Below are positions 38,661-49,411 of a stretch of 64,000 nucleotides of DNA, in pieces. Within the stretch, counting starts at the first letter, position 1. Each line of letters opens with the position of its first letter. Source of the DNA: Sphagnum compactum (taxonomy: Eukaryota > Bryophyta > Sphagnopsida > Sphagnales); assembly GCA_965153455.1 (NCBI GenBank), contig OZ234496.1, positions 3,667,207 through 3,731,206 of the forward strand, written 5' to 3'. The position numbers and the translations under genes are program-made. The notes beneath the pieces were generated by a model that saw only the letters and a program-made list of their open reading frames with translations, was not told where the DNA came from and ran no database searches.

Positions 38661-41571
38661 TTGTAATGAAATTCACTGAGTTTTTGTTCTTAATGTACAT
38701 ATTGCAATATTAATCACTGGACTTCAATTTTTTACTTATTTATTTTAATAATAGGTTGTGCCATGTACCTAAATACCTATTAGTAGGTACCATGTATGCA
38801 CCTAGATAGCATGTAAGTACCTAGGCCTCATAATCTCTGTGCATGTTACTAGTTTAATTTTAAATTATTATTTTAATATTTAATATCAATGATTGATTAA
38901 ATTATTAAAATTATATATATATATTAATGAATAATATTTAATAATTATCATTCATTATTTAAAATAAATAATAATTAATCAATTAATAAGTTGATGGATT
39001 AATTAATTATTGGTTATTAACTAACATGTGATTCATGAATAATTAATTAATTAATAACCTTAAATTATTGGGTATTAAGTAGTAATTATTAAATATTAAT
39101 TAATTGATGTACTAACTTGGGTACCTACCTGTGGCTAAAGGTAATATGTAAATAGCCTATTAAACATTATAGGTACCTATTAGGCGTAATATGCATAACC
39201 TAGCCTAGCTATGAACTTAGGTTAGGTATATACCTTAGGTCAAACAAACTTATAAGTTAAGTAGTTAAATTAATATGGTTCATTTAACTAAGTGCCAAAT
39301 TGATATGGCCAATTTGATTAAGCCGTGGCCATTGAATATGGTCATTTTGACAAACCTTTGTCCCTTTTGAGTAGATGTTTGGTTTGTGACATGGTAAAAA
39401 AAATCATTTTAATCAATCGTTCAATCAAAAATAATTTATGTCTTTCATTTTCAAAGCATTTAATCAAAATGGCTATCCCCCTTGGTCAATGTGAACGTTC
39501 TAACCAAGTTTGACCTTCTAAAAGACCACATTTTTTTGGAATGATCTATTTGTCTTATTTTGTGACAATTTGCATTCGAAACAAAGAAACTATTATAGTT
39601 AGAAAATGAACTATTAAAAACCCAAAATGTCACTAACATGTTATCAAACCTAATGGGAGTTATAGTTCCACTTTACCACCATTACCAAATTTTTGAACTC
39701 CACCTTCGCCCCATTAACAAATTCACAACAACAAAATGACAACAAGCCCAACAAGGAAGAAAAATCAAACAAATCAAGTGACACAGTGTGACGAAGGATA
39801 AACCCTTAAAATAGATGAATCTATTGGTGTTCAAGTTCAATCTTCTATGTAGTAATTGCTTCATGTTTTGTAATCTCCCACCCATTTGCTAAATGCCCCA
39901 TGTTGTTACATCATTCACGTGTGTTTTAGTGCCATCATTAAGGCATTAGGAGAGGCTTGTAAATGGTATAAAAAATGACGAAGCTTCCAAGCACTTGAAA
40001 CCATGTGTGCGTTGCTCTTCCCTTCCCTTCCTTCATTGCAATGTTAGTGGGCTAAGCCCTTCATCTAACAATCACCATCAAGCCTTAAAGTTCCATCCGA
40101 TGGTTAAAATGTAGCAACAAGCCTATGTGAATTTACTTGCCTAGATTCAGTGGTATTTGTTACTTATTTTTCTTGTTTTACGAGATGACAATTACACATC
40201 CAAAAGGGGTTAAAATTTTGGAGTAATACTCTTATGCGCAAATAACTTCCATTGTGCATTTGTTGTCATTAAAATTGTATAATTTGCACCATGTGAAACT
40301 CATAAAAAATATGTTTTCCTTGCATCAAAATCTAATGTGTAAAACATATTATTTTATGTGTTGCAAATTACATTTTTAATTTATAAGTTGAAAAAAATTG
40401 GTCTTAACAAGTGTTAAATGAACCATATATTTGGTTTCTTAAATGACTATTTGTGCAAGAAAAAATCGGTACTTGTAAGTCAATGTGACAATAACATAAT
40501 TTTGGAAAGTAGGTAAAAAATAAATTTACAAAAAAGTTGATATAATTTAGTTTTAACTTGTAAAAACATCTTCATACCAAATTTGGTAGCCTCATGTGAT
40601 CCAAAAGTTGAATCCCAATAGGCATTGCTTACTTTTAACCCTCTTATCACACAATCTTGTTTTGAAGTTTTTGAAGATTACTTTTTGGGCATACTTTAAC
40701 AAGCTTGGACCCCATACTTCCTATTATTTGGCTGTGAACTTCAACTAGTAGCTTCAATTTGATGAAATGTGATAGTGATAATCAACTTGGATGATCTTAA
40801 TGTGTGGATTCATGCATATGAATAATGAATTATCTTATTCTAGCATGTTATGCCCATGGCTATGAAAAATTTGGTAATTGCCCATCTCTAGGATACATTA
40901 CATTATGCCACTATTTGTGAAAATGTTTATCAACTTTCAATCCATAAATTTGAGCCATGGGATTATATGTATTTTTAACTGATAACATTAATTACTTTGG
41001 ATGTGATTACAAGATGTGTTACTCTTCATGTGCGGAAGGTTCTACCTTCTAAAATGTTATAGTTGAAGGATTGAGATGGTCAGACATGGAAGCACCATGT
41101 GTGCCATGTCATCTTCCCAATGTGGATGGTCAAATTGAGTTGTTTTTAATAGTGGTTCTTACTAGCCTACAATGCATGTTATGTGAGTAATATTCAAGAA
41201 CCGCCATTATGCTTATTTGTGATTAATGTTTTTGAGGTTGGCATATGGGATGTCTTCACCATACTTGAAGGAAATGCCAATCAACAAATGGTTTTGTCCA
41301 CGGTGCATTAAATAAACTTAGGTGTTTCAAATTGGATAAGATAATTAGTTTTAATGTTTTTTTAATGGCGACTCACATTTGGTTAAAACTTGAAATTAAA
41401 GGATTACAAATAGGTGATTAACAATGGAATTCATATTTGCACCTGGCTTATTGGTCCTTTCACTTCAAAACCAAAATGTTCATCCATGGTGAATTTCCAT
41501 TAAATAGTTCAACATTGTTATCTAACTTAAAAGAACCTTAATTCCAAATTAGGGGACAATTTAAACATATA

Positions 41572-42063
41572 ATACCATTCAAGGTATTTTCATGTTACGT
41601 TTCATATGTGTGATGACAATGATAGTTGTAAGCATCAACATAGGAACACATGATAATTGTGAGGTGTGTTAATTTAATTATTCGATTAAGTTTTAATTAA
41701 ATAGGAATAAATTGAATTAACTTAGTTGTTTGTATTTTTATTTTGAACTAGTTTAAGTGTGAACAAGGTTCGAAATATTTTGTGGATGGCATATAATTTT
41801 AGTTTGTGCAATCTCAAATTATCTTTGGTGATTTGATATTTCAGAATACTTTATAATTATATGCAAGTTTTTATATGTTTTGTGCATGATGTTAGTTTTT
41901 GCATTTTTGTGGAGTGAAAATGTTGGGCTTGGATTCATGTTTTCGTTTGAAGTGATTGACCATTTTGGTTCGAACATGATGTACCATTTAAAACATTTTC
42001 ATGTTATGTTTTGCATGTGTGATGACAAAAATAGTTGTAGATGTGAACATAGGAATGCACAAC
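41572..42063. repeat. Diverged 85-bp direct repeat, 405 bp apart
   Basis: The stretch from ACCATTCAAGG through TTTTCATGTTACGTTTC, TGTGTGATGACAA, ATAGTTGTA and AACATAGGAA (about 41572-41660) recurs with about one base in five changed at about 41977-42063. The repeats do not extend into each other's flanks. Confidence 0.6.
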
Positions 42064-43461
42064 AAATTCAATTGCAATAGAAGGTCCTATTTTTATTGTG
42101 TAGAAATACTAGAACCCCATGACCAAGGAAAAAACCCTAGATTAATCAAAGGTTATTTAATGTCAATTTAAGAATTTCACAATTAAAAGTAATGATTCTA
42201 TTTGTTAACAAATTTTTTATGATTGAAGTAAAAAGAACATGCTATTCTTAAACCTACAAACATTTTATCTTAAAACCTCAAAATCCAAGTTCTACTTTAA
42301 CACAAACACATACATGTGATTTTCAAAGGTTTCATATAAATGTTTTCCTTAATTTTTTTTCTTCTTAAGAAGTTTCGGGAAAAATAAAATGGTGCTACAT
42401 GCAAATGTGTATTTTTAAAATAAAGACCATTTCTAACCATTCTTCCTTGCGAGAAAATCAAAGTATTTATTGAAAGAAATCAAAAAGTAAATATTGAAAA
42501 AACCCATTGTGTTTCTATAGAAATGAAGCATGAAAAGGATGTTGATTGTAGAAAATATTGTTATTTTGGATTTATTTTTTCTTGTTGTCATGAACTAGTC
42601 ACATTGGCAAGCTTACATTCCCAAGTTGCCAATTCCACGAGTTTTAAGCATTATAAGTATCCAATTCCATGGATGAGTATCCAAGAAATTTCATTTGTGA
42701 ATTTTCAATGGATGACGAAGCCAAGTTGGTGGTGTTAACACATAGGAATTAAAAACATTATAATTATGATGATGGTAATTTCATCATGTTGATTAATTTT
42801 AATGAAAATGAAAATGATGAGGAATTACATGAAAGCCAAGCGTCATGGTTGTCGCAACATCTCAAATTAAGAAATTTTTTAAAATTTCAATTAGTGCAAA
42901 CTAATCTATGAATTACAATACAAATGCCACTCAAGCCCAACTTAGCAAGTTATGAAGCTCAATTGAATTTTTTTTTGTTGCTAATGTCATTAATGTTTTT
43001 TTTAAAATATAATAAAAACTACAACAATAGAATGTCTATTGAAGAGGTGGTGATGAACATGACTAATGGGTGCCACATGAATCTGCTAACCATTTTTAGT
43101 TTAAAAACACATTTGGAGCCAATGAGAATTTAGATTTAGGTTTTATCCAACCAAATATTCACTAAAATTTTTGTTTCAAAGAATGTTTGAGTACTTTCAA
43201 ATTACTTCTTCATTGTGTGTTCTTTTTTGAGCTTTATTTTTATTGTGGTTTGTTTTCACAATCCATCTTTCAAATTGTTATTCTTTGGGACAACACTTTG
43301 GATGTCATAATGTTAGTTATGTTATTGACCTAAAAGAATTGATGCAAATTGCAAGATAATCATATTGTAAAATTGCAAATAGATAAGCTTTAAATCAAGT
43401 TTTTTTAAAGATTTAGATTCCCAACAATATAAAAGGATAACAATAGAAAAGGGGCACCTTG

Positions 43462-43680
43462 AATATGAATTTTGCATTTCACTTTGGGAGGAGCAAATGT
43501 GTGTGTTTATGTGTGTGTGTGTGTTTGGGGGGGGGGGGGGGGGGGGGGTAGGTTGTCTCAATGATTTTATGTTTTAGAAAGAAACAAAATTACAGCAACA
43601 AAATAGAAGATGAAAATTTGAGTATGAATTTTGCATTTGATTTGGGAGGAGTGGGGGTGGGGTAGGAAAGGAAGGTTGTA
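43462..43680. repeat. Tandem duplication with GT tract and G22 homopolymer
   Basis: TATGAATTTTGCATTT with TTTGGGAGGAG occurs at about 43467 and again at about 43623. The first copy carries a GT-rich tract and a run of 22 G (43527-43548), the second GGGGGTGGGG. Homopolymer length may be inexact. Confidence 0.7.
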
Positions 43681-44789
43681 GAGTAGGTTTTGCACCCCCA
43701 TATATTCTCTTTCTTTCTTAGGCAATGAGGTTTAGGACTACCTTGTAAGCTCAACAACATATCACAAAAGTTTCTCCTTGCACAATATGTGTTTTTTTTT
43801 GGGATACCATGGGTTTTGGTTTGGTTAAATTAATCTTTTGGAATGCACCATGGGAGGGCCAAAATTACTGAAAATATTTTCATATCATTAATGCCTCACA
43901 ATTTGTTGATGCAAATTGAAAGCCCCAATAACATATTACATATTTCAATATTGTCATTAAATTTGTTACTGAATTTAGGTGTGTACGAAATGGTGAAATG
44001 TTTGATGATGTCAAATGACATGGTGGACATGTGTATTAATGCCATGGTTATGAATGACAAATGTCAACTTATGTGAATATCAAGACCAACAAGTAAGACA
44101 ATGAGATTTCATATTCCAAATTCCATGCATGAATGACATTCACAACATTACAAGACTAGTTACAAATCAATATAGATGGTGAGTTTTCACCTCAATGTGT
44201 TATACATGAATTCCATCGATGGCTCGTGACATGAAGTCAAAGATGTGGAGATAATTCCTAATGTCATTTTGATGCAGTTGTGTGCTTTGCATTCTTTTCA
44301 TTTGTGGTACAAAATACCATGCATGAATTTCTTGCTTGATTCTAGTGCATATAATTTACACCAAAAATGATCATGTTGTATTATTCATCATAGGTTGATT
44401 CTTTTGCTTTAACTTTGAATGGTAATCAGTACAAGAAAGTTGAGTTCATTTGGCTTGAAAATCAACAAGCTAAGGATTTATTATTGTTGGCGAAGTAGGT
44501 TCCTTCCCCTTGCTCAAATCCGCAACAAAAATCACAACATGAGTATCTAAATCCGCAAAAGCTTAAGTTCTTGTCTCCTCCTCCTTCTCACCAAAGATGA
44601 ACACAAAACAACCAAAAACATTTTGGAACAAATAAAATCAAACAATGTGTCTTTTCATATGTAATTTAGTCCAAGATGTGTCTTTTTGCATCTAAAAACA
44701 TTGCACATGGATGAATGCATGATCTCATCTTGAACCCTGGTTGTAGCTAGGTTGTTGAACCCAAGAGGAAGAACTCAGGGTGTAAATTG

Positions 44790-45209
44790 ACCATGGTTAG
44801 AGAGAGTGGTAGGGTTACGAGGCTCGGTCGCGTTTTCCGCTCTCTTCTCGCGCGCGCGCCTGAAAGGGATGCTGCAGCCCCACACACACACGCGCACATA
44901 CACACCGGCGTGGCTTTTCTTTTTCGGGTTTTTCCTTTTCTTGTCAAGATTCCCTGTCGGAAAACGTGAATCCGCGCTTTGAACGTCACAATCTTCTCTT
45001 CCGCTTTCCATTCGTCTTCTCGCCGTTGATTTTCGTGACCTATTGCCAGAGTTTGAGTAGATTTTGCTTTTATTGCCGCTCTCTTGCCCTTGTTTTTCCT
45101 TTCTGAACTTTTTGTCTGTCCTTCTACCGGTGTGAGAACCTCAAGCTCTACGGGGGTTTGTACGACGGCAGCGGCGGCAACAGCAGCGGCGAAGGTCGTA
45201 ACTTAGAAG
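44790..45209 (+). promoter_or_regulatory. CpG-rich promoter and first non-coding exon of the Psq/CENP-B gene
   Basis: An abrupt change from AT-rich DNA to CpG-rich sequence (for example CTCGCGCGCGCGCC near 44847) with an AC/CG dinucleotide tract (44879-44905). A donor AGAAG/GTGAGA follows 45209, and an acceptor TTGTCACAG precedes 46545, giving a 1.3-kb intron in the leader. The exon has no long frame, so it is read as 5' UTR. Boundaries are inferred from splice motifs. Confidence 0.5.
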
Positions 45210-46544
45210 GTGAGACATTTTTTGCGTTGTTGTTGTCTGAGAGGGTTTCTGGTGGTTTGATGCTTGGTAGTTATGTTTTGGTTCATGTGGTTTGGGGGGT
45301 GCATTGCGCTTCACCCCTAAGGCAGGGTGCGTGCGTCTCTGTAAGTTTTATTCATGTAAAATTAACAACGGCACCAGTGCAGCATCGGCTTTCGGCCGTT
45401 GTGCTCCGTTGATCGGCACTAGCAAACTCACAAATTTGATATGATTCGGCAAGATATATTGCGAGAGCAGGGGCCTGCTTTGTTCTTGTTATCGCCCCGC
45501 CCTCTGCAGAACGTCGTGTGGAAAGTTAGCATGTTGATTGAATGCTGTCAGGGTTTCGAGCCAGCACAAGGTTTGGTTGTACCTACATTACAAGCAGGTG
45601 AGGAGCAGCTCTTGAGTCTTTCATGGAGGCTTTACTGAGGGAAATAACTTGCCATTGACACAGAGATCTTAGAAGGCACTCTCTCTGTACTCTAATAGCT
45701 TCAAATTGCTTTCATTTTGTTGGTTTGTATTGCCTTCAGATCTCTCTGGGTACAATGGGAGTTGGTCAGTACATGTAGACATACATTTCAGATAGCTGCC
45801 GTGCTGCCACTCTACTCGAATCTTCATAGTATGTCAGGTTTCTTGCTATATGGTGGTTGTGGTATGGGTCAGTGGTTCTCCCCTGCTGTTCTTGAATTGA
45901 GGGTGAACAAGCCTTATGTGGGGTTAGTCATAATTTATTCTTTTCTGTTACTTTTGTATTTTGGACTCCATCATTAGACCTCATTGCTGAAATAGTTTCC
46001 AGTACAGGTCCTGTATGTTATATAGCTAGTATATACCATGGCTTTGCTTGGCTTCTGTCATAACTTGCTTGGTTTAGTTGGGATCACATCTTCATGTCAT
46101 TGAACAGAAGAGGAGCTTGAGGTTGTATATGTGGAAGATTATGGGATATGTCTGAATCCTGTGATCCATGGTTCTTGCAGCAGTATGGTCCTTTTAATGC
46201 AGCAGGATGGCCTCTTGTTGGTGTAAATCTTGTTAGTTCTTTCATTCAGAGTTGGAGGCAGGCTTTTGGGGCCTTGAGGAGGCTTTGAACTTGATTGGTT
46301 CTATGCTCACTGGACCATGTGGTCTGGAATGGACTTTGGCAATTGTTGGAGCTTGTCTATTTATGGTGGTGTAGTGCTGTTTATCCTGGGCATCTTACAG
46401 GGAGTTGTGTGCTAAATATTCTGTAGGGATTTGTGTGCACTCTTGGTTCAATGTTTGCACCTTATACAATGTCCTTTTGTCTGTGCAATATTTCCCTATC
46501 AAACTCAAGGATATTCTTAGCTGTTGGTTGCATGATTGTCACAG

Positions 46545-46876
46545 GCTGCTCCAGATGAAACAAGAAATTTGAAGCTTTGTTGCAGAGATGACTTTTATGA
46601 ACACAACTTCTGGGCTCATCACCGTCAGTGCTTTCCAGTCAAATGGTTGTCTAGTTCAATCTATCCCACAAGCTCTCCTCCAATTCAAAGTTGTGAAGAG
46701 GATCTGTCTGCTGGATGCAAACCAGGGGATTGGAGATTCAAAGGCATTGTGATCCAATTGGAGTCCAGCATCATAATGTAGGCTAGAGAGCCAACAGATC
46801 TTGGTCTCAAGAATTGTGTTGCTTGTGGGAGTTCTACAGGCGAGTCATATGGGTATGGTGTTCCTCTAGATAGACA
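46545..46876 (+). promoter_or_regulatory. Inferred 5' UTR part of exon 2, upstream of the Psq/CENP-B start
   Basis: Between the inferred acceptor and the ATG at 46877 there are 332 bases. One frame is open for about 79 codons up to 46781 but has no domain and is not in frame with the main protein. Short upstream ATGs are present. Confidence 0.4.
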
Positions 46877-47617
46877 ATGTCACAGTTGAAGAAAACAGCA
46901 CGCCAACCTCGAAAAATGGGGAGCTGGACAGAGGAGACAATGAGACTAGCAATCAAAGAGGTGAAGAAAGGGAATGAATCAATGCGCAAAATTGGAGAGA
47001 AGTATAACATCCCAGCTTCCTCAATTCGAGACTGGATCAGTGGTAAAACTTCATCCAAGAAAAAAGGTCCTCGCACTGTCTTGTCACAGGAGGAGGAAAA
47101 TGATATTGTCAATTGGTGCCTCCAAACACAGCAAACGAGCCATGGTATCACCTTTTACATGCTGAGGAAAAAGGTGGCAGATGTTTGTCAGGGAAGAGAG
47201 ACACCATTCAAGGATGGTGTACCAGGCAAACGGTGGCTTGAATGGTTCAAGAAACGGCACCCTTGTGTGAGTATTGAACCAGCTCATGCACTGAAAGGGA
47301 AAAAACGACCTGAATCAGAGAGAGAAGTTTTAGCTGGCAAGAAAAAGAAGCTGCTGGGCCCACCAATGCCACTACCCATGATGCTGCCAATGACTCTCCC
47401 CATGACACACCCTATGACTGTCCCATTGGCTGAGAGAGATGGTTTTGCAATGGTTGTAAGAGACCCATATGGTGGACAGAGTGAGGTACCAGCCTTGAAT
47501 ATGCAGGAGTCACAAGACATGCTTACCCTTGCCCACATCAGATCAGCAGGAGATATGGGGATGATGGCTGTCAATGATGGAATGGGAATGAGTATGGGTA
47601 TGGGCATTGGAATGTAA
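46877..47617 (+). CDS. Pogo/Tigger-type DNA-binding protein (Psq HTH plus CENP-B HTH), no transposase domain, 246 aa
   Basis: A single uninterrupted coding exon. Residues about 16-56 form a Psq/Brinker-type helix-turn-helix (WTEETMRLAIKEV, SMRKIGEKYNIPASSIRDWI). Residues about 64-133 form a CENP-B-type helix-turn-helix (GPRTVLSQEEENDIVNWCLQ, then PGKRWLEWFKKRHP). These two modules are the DNA-binding half of pogo/Tigger transposases and of CENP-B, Jerky and related domesticated proteins. The DDE catalytic domain, normally following, is absent. Instead there is a basic segment and Met/Pro-rich low complexity (about 163-185) and a Gly/Met tail (about 230-246). With a spliced CpG-rich leader and an intact frame, it looks like a host gene, a nuclear DNA-binding protein of unknown target. 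The ATG at 46877 precedes the first helix by 16 residues. A truncated recent transposon copy is less likely because no terminal repeats are seen. Confidence 0.88.
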   Translation: MSQLKKTARQPRKMGSWTEETMRLAIKEVKKGNESMRKIGEKYNIPASSIRDWISGKTSSKKKGPRTVLSQEEENDIVNWCLQTQQTSHGITFYMLRKKVADVCQGRETPFKDGVPGKRWLEWFKKRHPCVSIEPAHALKGKKRPESEREVLAGKKKKLLGPPMPLPMMLPMTLPMTHPMTVPLAERDGFAMVVRDPYGGQSEVPALNMQESQDMLTLAHIRSAGDMGMMAVNDGMGMSMGMGIGM

Positions 47618-48592
47618 CATGGCAAGAAGCATATGCCTGGTGACCTCACATGCATTGTCACACTTGAGAACAGACCTAAATTGAAAAGCAGCAATATGTG
47701 GGACACAGATTCACCATGTGTTCAATGTAAAATTGTGGTCTCATGCTACTGTGAGTACAAAAAGCTGGTCTACTCCTGTCTTGTTAATGTTTGTACTAGA
47801 ATGTACTCAGTTTCTGGAAAATGGGTGTAGTCACCTCTCCTTGTATAGGCTGGATGGTGTTCAATCAGTTGCTTGTGGTAGCGACTGCAATGACTAAATG
47901 GGACAAGTGAGTTGCAAATTCAGCATTATGCATACTAGGTACTCTGGAGGTGGGTTGTTTGGGCAACTCTGCACAGACCACTTAGAGCATCCTTGCAAGA
48001 GGCATACATGCAGAGTGACCAGATCTTGCTCTTGTTGTGGATAACTTGCAGGTGGATCTTGCTCTGCATAACACTAAACAAGAGTTTCGATCGTCCTTCT
48101 GGGGTTCAATATTTGCTTCCTCAAAAGGAGGGATCTCAAAGGAAGGAAGCTAGCTTAGCTACACACCACCAATCCCATAATTCCATTCACATTTCATCAT
48201 TGCACATCTATCCAAGATAAAACTTGACAACAAATCTGAGATAAAACCAACTTGATAACCATGCTAACAGCAATCACAGCAAGCTAGCTGACGATCTGAA
48301 GCGTGGATGTCATAATAACCACATGAGAAAAAACTCAGAAACATGAAAAGCTTTAACCATGGGAACTAAAAGATGCTAAAAGAGCTGTCCCAAGAACCAC
48401 AAGTTTACTGCAAATTCAGGTTGCCAACATCCACGAAACAGAATCATGCGCTCCGCAACTCAACAAACTCTTGTCAGCAAAAAAAGAGTTTCTCAAGAAT
48501 CTAGTGTCAAGAACTGAAGTGCTGTAAGTCTCCCAAGCAAAAATCCTCCGAGCGCGGAGGAGAGGGGAGAACCGGGTCGGGTCGGGCCGTAG
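47618..48592. other. 3' flank of the Psq/CENP-B gene and intergenic spacer
   Basis: No further coding sequence can be supported. Short frames lack domains. The 3' UTR of the upstream gene presumably occupies the first few hundred bases. GC content rises at about 48540 toward the next gene's promoter region. Confidence 0.5.
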
Positions 48593-48800
48593 ATGGCTCG
48601 ACAGCGAGAAGACGTCGTCGTTCGTTGCCGGGTGCAAATCGCGTTCGAGCAATTCGTCGGGTCGGGTCGGGTTGTCGCGACCGGGTCGGCCGGAGAGTGC
48701 GTGCCCGGCGGCCAGCGAGCGAGCGAGAAGACGTCGTCGCTCGTCGCCGGATGCACATACGCTTTCGAGCAACGCGTCGGCGACGTCGTCGAATCCAATG
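48593..48800. repeat. CpG-rich 119-bp imperfect duplication in the promoter region of the SAND gene
   Basis: AGCGAGAAGACGTCGTCG at 48603 recurs at 48722. Both copies continue with GTCGCCGG-like, TGCA-A-TCGCGTTCGAGCAA-like sequence. Between them lie TCGGGTCGGGTCGGGTTG and GGGTCGGCCGG. Since 119 is not a multiple of three, the long frames across it on both strands are not repeat-in-frame. The density of CpG and its position between two genes fit a CpG-rich promoter, possibly of the SAND gene. Confidence 0.65.
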
Positions 48801-49110
48801 CCACCTTTTGGGCGGGCGGATCCGTGTGGGGATTTTGGAACACGTGACGGTTCCTGCGGAGCCGAACGGTGTCGCAATTTGGTATGCTCCAAGCTCCTCA
48901 TACCGATCATTCTTTTTACTTCATTCTTATTCTATCGTGCAAAAATAGTGTTCCGTGATTGCGCTTACTTTTGTGTCCTGGTTTAAGAGATCGGTTTTGA
49001 GAGAGGCACAGTTCGTGCAAGGATTCTTTTCTTGTACCAATGTGCCAGAAAGCTTCGACGCTGTATTGTAAAGATGCAAGGATACATAGCCACCGTTCAG
49101 ACCTATTGTG

Positions 49111-49356
49111 TTAGGGTTTGGTGGATGCGAAGGTCTTCTGCTGCAGTTCCATCGTTGCAGGTTTGTGTGTAGTTTAGGTTATGGTAGAGTGATTCCTGTA
49201 TGATTTTTGTTGTTGTTTTGCCCTCGAGGTCTCCCGTTCGCAACCTCGCTGCTGATTTGCATTTCTTTCTCTTGTAGGGTTTTCACATGCTTTGTTTCCT
49301 GTAGGAAGAAGGACGCTGTCGTTTAATTTTTTATTTTATTCTTTTTAGGGTTTTTT
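49111..49356 (+). promoter_or_regulatory. Three telobox-like TAGGGTTT motifs upstream of the SAND gene
   Basis: TTAGGGTTTGG at 49111, TAGGGTTTTC at 49275 and TAGGGTTTTTT at 49346 lie within 250 bases, and the last is about 55 bases before the ATG at 49412. Teloboxes (AAACCCTA on the other strand) are known plant promoter and leader elements bound by Myb-type telomere-repeat-binding factors. Function here is inferred. Confidence 0.45.
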
Positions 49357-49411
49357 CCTCCACAGCTACTACTAGTAAGGGAGCTGAATTTTGTGGTGGG
49401 AAGGTGAAAGA

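Larger units (their letters stand above)
38661..44770. other. AT-rich intergenic DNA without a recognisable gene; several short duplications
   Basis: No exon or conserved domain is visible. The stretch has a TAATTA-rich block with recurring GTACCTA words (about 38755-39240), an 85-bp diverged direct repeat (41572-41660 and 41977-42063), a duplication around a G22 run (43462-43680) and many short, low-complexity frames. Confidence 0.55.

Noticed and set aside
41572-42063. LTR pair of a retrotransposon
   Set aside because: The repeated segment is only about 85 bp, 405 bp apart, with no primer-binding site, polypurine tract or coding sequence between copies.
46536-46781. 81-codon plus-strand frame upstream of the Psq/CENP-B gene
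   Set aside because: It starts at a non-ATG codon before the inferred splice acceptor, has no domain and is not in frame with the main protein. Treated as 5' UTR.
48416-48910. 164-codon minus-strand ORF, with overlapping frames on both strands
   Set aside because: Many frames are open at once because of the CpG-rich, stop-poor composition. The 119-bp duplication shifts the frame between copies, so the repeat is not preserved as protein.
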